This document shows positions 1 to 5,172 of a stretch of 5,172 nucleotides of DNA, piece by piece (position 1 is the first letter of the stretch; each line of letters begins with the position of its first letter). The notes under the pieces were generated by a model. It did not search any database. It had not been told where the DNA came from and worked only from the letters and a program-made list of their open reading frames with translations. Source of the DNA: Candidatus Sigynarchaeota archaeon (GTDB lineage Archaea; Asgardarchaeota; Lokiarchaeia; Sigynarchaeales; Sigynarchaeaceae); contig JAUQYW010000342.1 of the NCBI GenBank assembly GCA_030587525.1, positions 1 to 5,172 on the forward strand, in the 5' to 3' direction. Both the position numbers and the translations under genes were made by a program.

Positions 1-1
1 C

Positions 2-571
2 GGTATGCCGTTACCGAACATTGATTTGAAGCTGGTCGACGTGCAAACTGGCAAGGAGGTGGCTCTCGGCGAATCCGGCGAGATCTGCGTGCGGGGCCCC
101 ATGGTCTTCAAGGGCTACTGGAACAATCCAGAGGAAACCGCGCGCACCATCGATGCCGAAAAGTTCCTGCACACGGGTGACGTGGGTGTCATGGACAATG
201 ACGGCTATGTCAAGATCGTCGATCGCACGAAAGACATGATCATCGTCGGTGGGTACAAGGTTTTCTCGGCCAAGGTTGAAGATATACTCGCCAAGCATCC
301 CGCGATCGACTTGATCGCGTTGATCGGCGTGCCGAATCCCGAGCGCCCCGGTTCGGAAATCGTGAAAGCCTACGTGCAATTGCGCCCCGATTTCGACCAA
401 GCGAGCAATCACGAGAGCCTCAAGCAAGAGCTGATCAAGTACGCGAGGGAAAGCTGCACGCCGCACGAGGTGCCGAAAGCCATCGAGTTCATAAATCCCA
501 TGCCGCTCACCTCCGTTGGCAAGGTTGATAAAAAGGAACTCCGGGCTCGCGCACATCCAACCATCAAGTGA
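2..571 (+). CDS. AMP-forming acyl-CoA ligase (fatty-acid--CoA ligase-like), C-terminal part, 5' truncated
   Basis: The product belongs to the ANL superfamily: it should activate a carboxylic acid, probably a fatty acid, with ATP to an acyl-adenylate and then pass it to coenzyme A in the cytoplasm. The window shows about 189 residues of a protein usually 500-560 long. The frame is open to the window edge, so the ATG at 5 is an internal Met, not the start. Counting that Met as 1, visible motifs are GEICVRGPMVFKGYW (25-39), the ATP-binding TGD (57-59), the hinge region DRTKDMII (73-80) followed by GGYKVFSAKVED (82-93), and the A10 motif SVGKVDKKELR with the catalytic lysine at 173. The N-terminal domain, including the P-loop and acid-binding pocket, lies outside, so chain-length preference cannot be judged. 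The GGYKVFS-type hinge is, from memory, common in medium/long-chain fatty-acid ligases. The stop is TGA, followed at once by a T8 run. The gene is co-directional with the membrane acetyltransferase 89 bases downstream. All C-domain motifs are intact, so nothing suggests decay. Confidence 0.93.
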   Translation, partial: GMPLPNIDLKLVDVQTGKEVALGESGEICVRGPMVFKGYWNNPEETARTIDAEKFLHTGDVGVMDNDGYVKIVDRTKDMIIVGGYKVFSAKVEDILAKHPAIDLIALIGVPNPERPGSEIVKAYVQLRPDFDQASNHESLKQELIKYARESCTPHEVPKAIEFINPMPLTSVGKVDKKELRARAHPTIK

Positions 572-606
572 TTTTTTTTCACCCGTCTTTTTTCAAGTAT
601 CTTTTT
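572..606 (+). terminator. Oligo-T tracts after the acyl-CoA ligase gene
   Basis: Directly after the TGA stop come three T runs: T8 at 572-579, T6 at 588-593 and T5 at 602-606. No strong GC-rich hairpin precedes the first run. Successive oligo-T tracts without a stem are typical of intrinsic termination in archaea, so this is a candidate terminator for the ligase transcript. In a bacterium the lack of a stem would make it a poor intrinsic terminator. A weak five-pair stem, TTGAG (605-609) with CTCAA (617-621) around a seven-base loop, lies at the end of the region and is too short to count on. Confidence 0.45.
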
Positions 607-637
607 GAGCTATCCCCTCAAGCAATATGCTTTTAGG
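605..637 (+). promoter_or_regulatory. Candidate promoter for the membrane acetyltransferase gene
   Basis: Two readings of this spacer are possible. As an archaeal promoter, the CTTTTAGG box at 630-637 is centred about 27 bases before the ATG at 661, which is the spacing expected if transcription starts at that ATG and the mRNA is leaderless. As a bacterial promoter, TTGAGC (605-610) and TATGCT (626-631) each match four of six consensus positions but are only 15 bases apart. Neither is strong. The oligo-T tracts just upstream favour a separate transcript for the downstream gene. Confidence 0.3.
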
Positions 638-660
638 TTACCTGGCGATATTTGCACATC

Positions 661-1803
661 ATGTCGCTAGAAACTTCCAACATGGAACTCAAGAAGGAAC
701 GGGCGAAGCCCGAGCGGTTCTTGTTCGTCGATTGCTGGCGGGGCTTCATCATCGTCTATATGCTCGTTTCGATCACGCTGCCCGAGGATTGGTTCAAGGT
801 GAGCCCGATCCTCGAGTTCTTGCTCATCCATCCTGCGCGGGAATCGTTTACCATGCACCTCATCGACATCGGCGCCACCAGCTTCGTGTTCATTCTTGGC
901 TTGATGTACAGCGTCACGTTCCAGCGGCGCCGCCAAGAAGTTGGCACGTGGAAAGCCATCAAGCACATCATTATCAGGTACGGGGCAATTCTCTTGCTCG
1001 GGTTTTGCATCCTCGTCGTCACGTTCGACAGCCTCGTGTACACCACGACGGACAAGTTGCTCGGTGGCCCGATCACGGTGCTCGCATGGGACGTCATCCC
1101 CGCGCTTGGCCTCGTCGGATTCGTAGGCTTGCCGTTCCTGTTCTTGAAGAAAAAAATCCGCCTCATCAGCGCCTATATTATGCTCGCCTTTTATTGCGTG
1201 ATGCTTGATCTCAACCAGTACACGAGATGGGCGAGTGATGCGGTCAGCGCCGTGCACGGCGGCATCTTTTTCGGGATATTCGCGTTTGGCGCAACGCAAG
1301 TCTTGGCCTCAGCTATCGGTGAATATCTCGTTGATGGTTTAACAAAGGATCGCGGCAAATTCTTGGCTCAACTCGGGGTTTACGCCGGGATCAGTCTCCT
1401 TGTCGGTATAGTACTCCTGCAGGCTCATGAAACATTCATTCCTGGCTATATCATCGTCGCTACGAGCACGACAGTGCTTGGCTGGTACCTATTCATGTAC
1501 TTCGAGAATTATACGAAAATACGTATGCGATTCTTGCAAGCGTATGGCCGGAATCCATTTTTCGTGTATCTGATCACGGTCATCCCGATGGTGATCATCT
1601 ATGAAGTCGTGTTTACCGGGAGCCATGCCGTGTTCGAATGGGATTTGTTCCTTGCAATCATCGTATTTTGGGCGGCGAACATAGCGATCGTGTGGCTGTT
1701 GTATGTCAAGAACAAGCGGGTGCGGACGGAGATCGTGGCCATCATCGGCATCGCTGTATTGCTCGGCATTGGCTTGCCGCTAAGGCTGCTGGGCGTGTTA
1801 TAA
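661..1803 (+). CDS. Polytopic membrane protein, HGSNAT-like / DUF5009-DUF1624 acetyltransferase family
   Basis: This is a 380-residue hydrophobic protein with about ten membrane segments and a charged cytoplasmic-looking N-terminus (ELKKERAKPER, 9-19). Family hallmarks, recognised from memory, are DCWRGFIIVYMLV at 24-36 (family form: D-x-x-RG followed by a hydrophobic helix), D69 leading into a helix ending FVFILG (75-80) and then basic RRR (89-91), FIPGYIIVATSTTVLGW (259-275; family form W-T-P-S-Y-V-L), and YGRNPFFVYL (295-304; family form G-x-N-A-L-F-V-Y). Relatives include human HGSNAT, which moves acetyl from cytosolic acetyl-CoA to an acceptor across the membrane through a histidine. H57, twelve residues before D69, is the candidate equivalent. 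The acceptor is unknown. The start is uncertain: TTG at 652, ATG at 661 and ATG at 682 (Met8) are all in frame and none has a good ribosome binding site; ATG 661 fits the upstream promoter candidates best. The stop is TAA. It faces a PlsC-like acyltransferase gene 38 bases away. Membrane nature is near certain; the family is likely. Confidence 0.8.
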   Translation: MSLETSNMELKKERAKPERFLFVDCWRGFIIVYMLVSITLPEDWFKVSPILEFLLIHPARESFTMHLIDIGATSFVFILGLMYSVTFQRRRQEVGTWKAIKHIIIRYGAILLLGFCILVVTFDSLVYTTTDKLLGGPITVLAWDVIPALGLVGFVGLPFLFLKKKIRLISAYIMLAFYCVMLDLNQYTRWASDAVSAVHGGIFFGIFAFGATQVLASAIGEYLVDGLTKDRGKFLAQLGVYAGISLLVGIVLLQAHETFIPGYIIVATSTTVLGWYLFMYFENYTKIRMRFLQAYGRNPFFVYLITVIPMVIIYEVVFTGSHAVFEWDLFLAIIVFWAANIAIVWLLYVKNKRVRTEIVAIIGIAVLLGIGLPLRLLGVL

Positions 1804-1815
1804 CAAGTAAATTCC

Positions 1816-1823
1816 TTTTTTTT
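1816..1823 (+). terminator. T8 tract in the convergent gap
   Basis: A run of eight T follows the TAA stop of the membrane protein gene by 12 bases, inside the 38-base gap (1804-1841) between convergent genes. No GC-rich stem precedes it. It resembles the T8 run after the acyl-CoA ligase stop, so the same stem-less, oligo-T mode of termination may be used for both plus-strand genes. I see no matching T run on the minus strand for the acyltransferase gene ending at 1842; its transcript may read into the 3' end of the opposite gene. Confidence 0.45.
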
Positions 1824-1841
1824 ATTCCTTTGTCTAATCGG

Positions 1842-2639
1842 TCATTCCGTGTAAATCCGTGACTGCTCGTCCTGTCGTTCTCGGACCTTTTCCAGCACCG
1901 CGTTTTCCGCGAGCGGCTCCTTCTGCATCGCCAGCCGTCGCAACCGTTCTATGATAAAATCGGTCTGTGTCCGCAAGAAATCCCGATCCATAATCCCGCT
2001 TGCCGGCCTTGGCAAGTAGAAAGGCTTTCCGATGCGGCCAATGATGCCGTGCCGTTTTTTCGGGAGATATGGCTCGTTTGGTTTTTTTTCCGCGGGATAC
2101 GCTTCAGCTGCGCCGATGCTCACGACGGGTAAAATTGGTATCCTGAACCGTTTATTGGCTTCGTGGTACACGCGGACCACGCCCGTGAACCCGTGCATGA
2201 TCTTCCCGCCTGTATTAAAGGTACCTTCTGGTGGAATCGCGACGCGCCGGCGCTTCGGATCCACGATGACCTTGACCATTTTTTTCACGATTTCCGCGCC
2301 GGCCCCGCGCCTCGGGAGTGCGCCCGACAACCGCATGAGCCGGGAGAAGAAGGGATCGTCGAATCGCCAGGACGCATTTGCCATGTACCAGAACTGCATG
2401 CAGAATCTTCCTGTCAACGCTGCCGATAGTAGGTAGGCGTCTGCCGCGCTGGAATGGTTACCGACCAGGAGGAAGTTCTTGTTTTTCGGGATGTATTTTT
2501 TACCCACGATAGAGAAATTGTTGCAGATCTTGAAGAAAAGGTATAGCCCGAGATTAATAACCCACGACAGCAGTCGTTCAGCCCTCGCCGCGATGAAAAC
2601 GTCGACAAGCTCGCAAATGATCCGCTGGAATGGCTTCAT
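1842..2639 (-). CDS. PlsC-like lysophospholipid acyltransferase (LPLAT family)
   Basis: This 265-residue protein is of normal length for the PlsC/LPLAT family, which transfers a fatty acyl chain from acyl-CoA or acyl-ACP to a lysophosphatidic-acid-type acceptor at the inner face of the membrane. All four family blocks are visible in order: the catalytic NHSSAAD (61-67, H62 and D67 of HX4D), GALPRRGAG (106-114, phosphate-binding arginine region), PPEGTFN (136-142, E138-G139), and RIPILPVV (166-173). A hydrophobic stretch at about 24-39 is the usual N-terminal membrane-associated segment. The C-terminal 40 residues are highly charged and have no motif I recognise. ATG at 2639 is preceded by AAGGGA five bases upstream, a possible but weak Shine-Dalgarno sequence. 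It lies 88 bases after the UvrA-family gene in the same direction and converges on the membrane acetyltransferase gene. Exact acceptor and donor are unknown; another LPLAT activity, such as lyso-ornithine lipid or lipid A-like acylation, remains possible. The motifs make an active enzyme likely. Confidence 0.9.
   Translation of the reverse strand: MKPFQRIICELVDVFIAARAERLLSWVINLGLYLFFKICNNFSIVGKKYIPKNKNFLLVGNHSSAADAYLLSAALTGRFCMQFWYMANASWRFDDPFFSRLMRLSGALPRRGAGAEIVKKMVKVIVDPKRRRVAIPPEGTFNTGGKIMHGFTGVVRVYHEANKRFRIPILPVVSIGAAEAYPAEKKPNEPYLPKKRHGIIGRIGKPFYLPRPASGIMDRDFLRTQTDFIIERLRRLAMQKEPLAENAVLEKVRERQDEQSRIYTE
1844..1863. repeat. Imperfect tandem 10-mer at the convergent gene ends
   Basis: ATTCCGTGTA (1844-1853) is followed directly by AATCCGTGAC (1854-1863), sharing seven of their first eight bases (TCCGTG core). 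It sits over the last codons of the PlsC-like gene, encoding the final residues before its TGA. GTCA at 1841-1844 and TGAC at 1860-1863 flank the pair as a short inverted repeat. It may be chance or part of a dispersed intergenic repeat that supplied the stop codon. Confidence 0.3.
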
Positions 2640-2678
2640 GGTAATCCCTTTTTAGTCCAAGAAAGATGGGTAGCGGAG

Positions 2679-2688
2679 GATAAAAGAT
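2679..2688 (-). promoter_or_regulatory. TATA-like box upstream of the PlsC-like gene
   Basis: Read on the minus strand, this site is ATCTTTTATC, containing the same CTTTTA core as the box at 630-637 before the membrane protein gene. If used as an archaeal TATA box it would place the transcript start near 2657, giving an 18-base leader that includes the AAGGGA sequence before the ATG at 2639. It also directly follows a hairpin, so its T run could instead be the tail of a terminator. No convincing bacterial -35/-10 pair is seen here. The call rests on position and short-motif similarity only. Confidence 0.25.
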
Positions 2689-2713
2689 TGCCGAGGTCCC
2701 AGGCCACTCGGCA
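2689..2713 (-). terminator. Hairpin after the UvrA-family gene, possible intrinsic terminator
   Basis: A perfect seven-pair stem, TGCCGAG (2689-2695) with CTCGGCA (2707-2713), encloses an 11-base loop. On the minus strand it starts 15 bases after the UvrA-family stop and is followed by ATCTTTTA. Stem plus a four-T tail is a modest intrinsic terminator or a transcript-end stabiliser. If it works, the PlsC-like gene would need its own promoter. The T run is short, so partial read-through is plausible. Confidence 0.45.
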
Positions 2714-2727
2714 CGTGATTCAAGCAT

Positions 2728-5172
2728 TCACGATTTCAAGAAAGGCGCGATGATCGATTTCTTGTTTTTCTTGATCTCCTCGGGCGTCCCCGCCGCGATG
2801 ACCTCGCCACCCTTGGGACCCCCGCCAGGGCCGAGCTCGATTAGGTAATCCGCGTTCGACAAGACGTCGATGTCGTGCTCGATGACGACGACGGTGTTTC
2901 CTTGATCGACGAGCCGTTCGAGCAGCTGGAGGAGCTTGACGACATCGTGCGGATGCAAGCCCGTCGTTGGCTCGTCGAGCACGTACAGCGTCCCGGCCTT
3001 CCGTCCCTTGCCGATCTCCCGTGCGAGCTTGATGCGCTGGGCCTCGCCGCCGGATAGCGTGGTCGCTGGCTGACCGAGCGTGATGTAGCCCATGCCGGTT
3101 TCTTGCAAGATGCGGAGCACGCGGGTGATGCTTTCCTCGCCGGCGAATAAGCCGATGGCATCGTCGACCGTGAGCTCGAGCACGTCGTTGATGTTCTTGC
3201 CTTTGTACATGATCTCCAGGATCTCCGGCTTGAACCCGGTACCCTTACATTCCTCGCAAGGGATGTCGACGCTGCTGAGGAAGGAGATCTGCAAGTCCTT
3301 GGTGCCCTCGCCCTTGCAGGCCTCGCAGCGGCCCTTGTCCGAGTTGAACGAGAAGTGGCCATCCGTGTATTTTCGCTTCTTGGCCTCAGGCTGCTTGGCA
3401 AAGAGCTTCCGAATGGCGTCGATGATGCCCGTGTAACTCGCGGGATTCGATGTCCGGGTGCGACCGATTGGTGCTTGCGTGATCGTGATGCAGTCGGCGA
3501 TGTCTTCCCAGCCAGCGATCTTGCCGCCGACGTCGGGGTATTCGATGAATTCACCATTTCCATTCTCCGTTTCGTCCTCCTCGGACGCGAAATGCGCCTT
3601 GAGCAGCGGGACAACGCAGTCGTTCACGAGCGAGGATTTGCCGCTGCCAGAAACCCCGCAGATGCCGATGAACACGCCTAATGGAATATCGACTGACACG
3701 GATTTCAAGTTGTTCGCAGTCGCCTTCTTCACAACGAGCCGCTTCGTTGCCGGAGTTACCTTCCGGCGAGCCTTGGTGCTCTTGATTGGCACGACGAGTT
3801 CCCCCGTGAGGTATTTCGCCGTGAGAGAATCCGGGCTCGCTGATGCAACGCCCGAAACTGGCCCTTGATAGACCACCGTGCCGCCTTGCTTGCCCGCGCC
3901 GGGACCGATGTCGATCAGCTCGTCAGCGAACGAAATGACGCCCTTGTCATGCTCGACCACGAGCACGCTCGATCCCGCGTCCCGCAGCCGCGTGAAGATG
4001 GTCTTCAAGTTGTTTTTTTCGATCTCGTGCATGCCCATAGTCGGCTCGTCGAAGAGATAAATGACGGAGTCGAGACCCGCTTCCAGGTGCGAGACGAGCG
4101 AAACCCGCTGGAGCTCCCCGCCCGATAGCGTGGGCAGATTCCGGTTGAGGTGCAAATAGGAGATACCGAGCATGTTGAATTGTTCGAGTTGGCGGGCGAT
4201 CTCGGCAAGCAAGGCGCGGCCCTGGGATGTCTTGACATCCTTCAGCGATTTCACGAAGTCCTTCAAGTCGGCGACCGGCATGGTCGCGAGCTCGCCGATG
4301 TGTTTCCCGCCGACCGTGGCGGATCGTGCCTTGGTATTAATGCGATAACCGCCACAAGCTTTGCACGTTTGCTTGATCATAAAGTTTTTCTCGATCTTGT
4401 CCCGCCGATACGTGCTCGTGGACTTTTCCATGGCACGCTTGAGATGCGGGAGCACGCCCTCGAACTTGGTCTCGATCGTCCCTTCGAAGCGCCTCGATTT
4501 CCAGGCTAGCTTAACCGTGTCCTCTGAGCCGTGCAGGAAAACGATCTTCACTTCTTGCGGTAGCGATTCCCACGGCGCGTCCATGTTGAATTTCATTTGC
4601 TCGGCAAGGCCTTTCGTGAAGTTCATGAGATCGGCGAAAGAACCGCTCGCGTTCTTGAGAATCTGCTTGATGCTCCACGACGGGTCAGGGACGATCTTGC
4701 TTTCCGTGAACTCCTCGATGTACCCGCGACCCTTGCACTCCAGGCACATTCCTGATGGTTCATTAAACGAGAAGTGCTTGATCTCCATGCGGGTTTCTTT
4801 CATCCCGCACACGTCGCAACTCCAATCGTCCTTGAGCGAGACGAGGCACATGGGGCATTGCGGGCGGCTTTCGAGGGCGTAGAACATGCGGAGGAGCGTG
4901 TACAGTGTCGTTCGCGTGCCGACCGTGGAGCGCGGGCTGGTGACCCGTACCGTTCGTTGTTCCACCGCGACGACCGGCGATAGGCCCTGGATGGAATCAA
5001 AAGGTTTTTCCTCCTCGAGTTTCGGAGGAAAACCGATGGACTGCAAGTAACGCCGCATCCCCTCGGTAAAGATGATGTCGAAGGCCAGCGATGATTTGCC
5101 GGAACCGCTGACGCCCGTGATGGCCACGATCTTGTGTTTCGGGATGGTAACGTCGATGTTCTTAAGGTTGTG
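2728..5172 (-). CDS. uvrA: UvrA-family ABC ATPase lacking the UvrB-binding domain (UvrA2/class II-like), 5' end outside window
   Basis: UvrA proteins are DNA-binding tandem ABC ATPases that recognise lesions in nucleotide excision repair. The frame is open to the right edge; 814 residues are visible and, from the usual position of the HNLKN motif, only about 15 are missing. The GTG at 5127 is an internal valine codon. Counting from the edge: Walker A1 GVSGSGKSS (20-28), Cys pairs C106/C109, C119/C122 and C143/C146, a zinc-module pair C270/C273, signature 1 LSGGELQR (349-356), Walker B1 FDEP (374-377), Walker A2 GVSGSGKSS (506-514), zinc module C616/C619/C639/C642, signature 2 LSGGEAQR (706-713), Walker B2 LDEP (732-735). 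The insertion domain (about 155-265) is present. The UvrB-binding domain, normally about 130 residues between the first two Cys motifs, is replaced by nine residues. Canonical UvrA is about 940 long, so the shortness is this one deletion. Deinococcus UvrA2 and Streptomyces DrrC-type proteins share this absence; roles in drug tolerance or UvrB-independent damage handling are possible. No uvrB or uvrC is in the window. Confidence 0.93.
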   Translation of the reverse strand, partial: HNLKNIDVTIPKHKIVAITGVSGSGKSSLAFDIIFTEGMRRYLQSIGFPPKLEEEKPFDSIQGLSPVVAVEQRTVRVTSPRSTVGTRTTLYTLLRMFYALESRPQCPMCLVSLKDDWSCDVCGMKETRMEIKHFSFNEPSGMCLECKGRGYIEEFTESKIVPDPSWSIKQILKNASGSFADLMNFTKGLAEQMKFNMDAPWESLPQEVKIVFLHGSEDTVKLAWKSRRFEGTIETKFEGVLPHLKRAMEKSTSTYRRDKIEKNFMIKQTCKACGGYRINTKARSATVGGKHIGELATMPVADLKDFVKSLKDVKTSQGRALLAEIARQLEQFNMLGISYLHLNRNLPTLSGGELQRVSLVSHLEAGLDSVIYLFDEPTMGMHEIEKNNLKTIFTRLRDAGSSVLVVEHDKGVISFADELIDIGPGAGKQGGTVVYQGPVSGVASASPDSLTAKYLTGELVVPIKSTKARRKVTPATKRLVVKKATANNLKSVSVDIPLGVFIGICGVSGSGKSSLVNDCVVPLLKAHFASEEDETENGNGEFIEYPDVGGKIAGWEDIADCITITQAPIGRTRTSNPASYTGIIDAIRKLFAKQPEAKKRKYTDGHFSFNSDKGRCEACKGEGTKDLQISFLSSVDIPCEECKGTGFKPEILEIMYKGKNINDVLELTVDDAIGLFAGEESITRVLRILQETGMGYITLGQPATTLSGGEAQRIKLAREIGKGRKAGTLYVLDEPTTGLHPHDVVKLLQLLERLVDQGNTVVVIEHDIDVLSNADYLIELGPGGGPKGGEVIAAGTPEEIKKNKKSIIAPFLKS

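Noticed and set aside
11..556. 181-codon open frame antisense to the acyl-CoA ligase
   Set aside because: The plus frame has unmistakable ANL motifs; the antisense protein has no recognisable domain and is a by-product of codon bias.
627..1299. Long overlapping open frames on both strands across the membrane protein gene
   Set aside because: Their products are Arg/His- or Asp/Glu-rich without domains, while the chosen frame gives coherent membrane helices and family motifs.
2082..2089. A8 run (minus strand) in the PlsC-like gene, and an A7 run at 1147-1153 in the membrane gene, as slippage or phase-variation sites
   Set aside because: Both fall on lysine codons in intact frames, with no alternative frame leading to a sensible product.
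2841..3614. 257-codon frame on the minus strand inside the UvrA-family gene
   Set aside because: Ser/Arg-rich low-complexity product, out of frame with the clear ATPase sequence; a shadow.
5125..5127. GTG as start codon of the UvrA-family gene
   Set aside because: The frame stays open to the edge and the 15 codons before it encode the conserved HNLKNIDVTIPKHKI beta-strand that precedes Walker A.
1..5172. Mobile element, CRISPR array, tRNA or defence system
   Set aside because: No transposase, regularly spaced repeats, tRNA-like fold or defence domain found; UvrA-family ATPase alone is not a defence call.

Overview
This window is an ordinary-looking chromosomal segment (moderate GC, roughly 53% by eye, tightly packed genes) with four protein-coding genes in two convergent pairs. 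Two of the four run off the window ends. I see no RNA genes, insertion sequences, phage genes or CRISPR arrays.

Layout. Positions 2-571 (+) hold the C-terminal third of an AMP-forming acyl-CoA ligase, cut by the left edge. A T-rich spacer (572-660) follows, then a polytopic membrane protein of the DUF5009/DUF1624/HGSNAT-like acetyltransferase type (661-1803, +). A 38-base gap with a T8 run separates it from two minus-strand genes: a complete PlsC-like (LPLAT) phospholipid acyltransferase (1842-2639) and, upstream of it, a UvrA-family tandem ABC ATPase (2728-5172) whose first residues lie beyond the right edge.

How the genes may work together. Three of the four products handle acyl groups. 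The ligase makes acyl-CoA, the LPLAT protein moves acyl chains from acyl-CoA or acyl carrier onto a lysophospholipid-type acceptor, and the HGSNAT-like protein probably moves an acetyl/acyl group across or at the membrane. That suggests a lipid or envelope modification neighbourhood, but shared regulation is inference. The UvrA protein is the most unusual item. It keeps both ATPase halves, the zinc modules and the insertion domain, but lacks the UvrB-binding domain, which makes it a UvrA2/class II-like protein rather than the canonical excision-repair subunit.

Organism. Taxonomy cannot be fixed from the sequence. Oligo-T tracts just after stop codons, poor Shine-Dalgarno sequences, and CTTTTA boxes placed near -27 of a possibly leaderless start are compatible with an archaeon. 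The same spacer can also be read as a weak bacterial -35/-10 pair, and all four protein families are commonest in bacteria. I leave the domain of life open. If it is archaeal, a PlsC-like enzyme beside an acyl-CoA ligase bears on the bacterial/archaeal lipid divide.

No clearly new multi-gene system is present. The points most worth a second look are the UvrB-domain-less UvrA and the membrane acetyltransferase with a candidate catalytic histidine.
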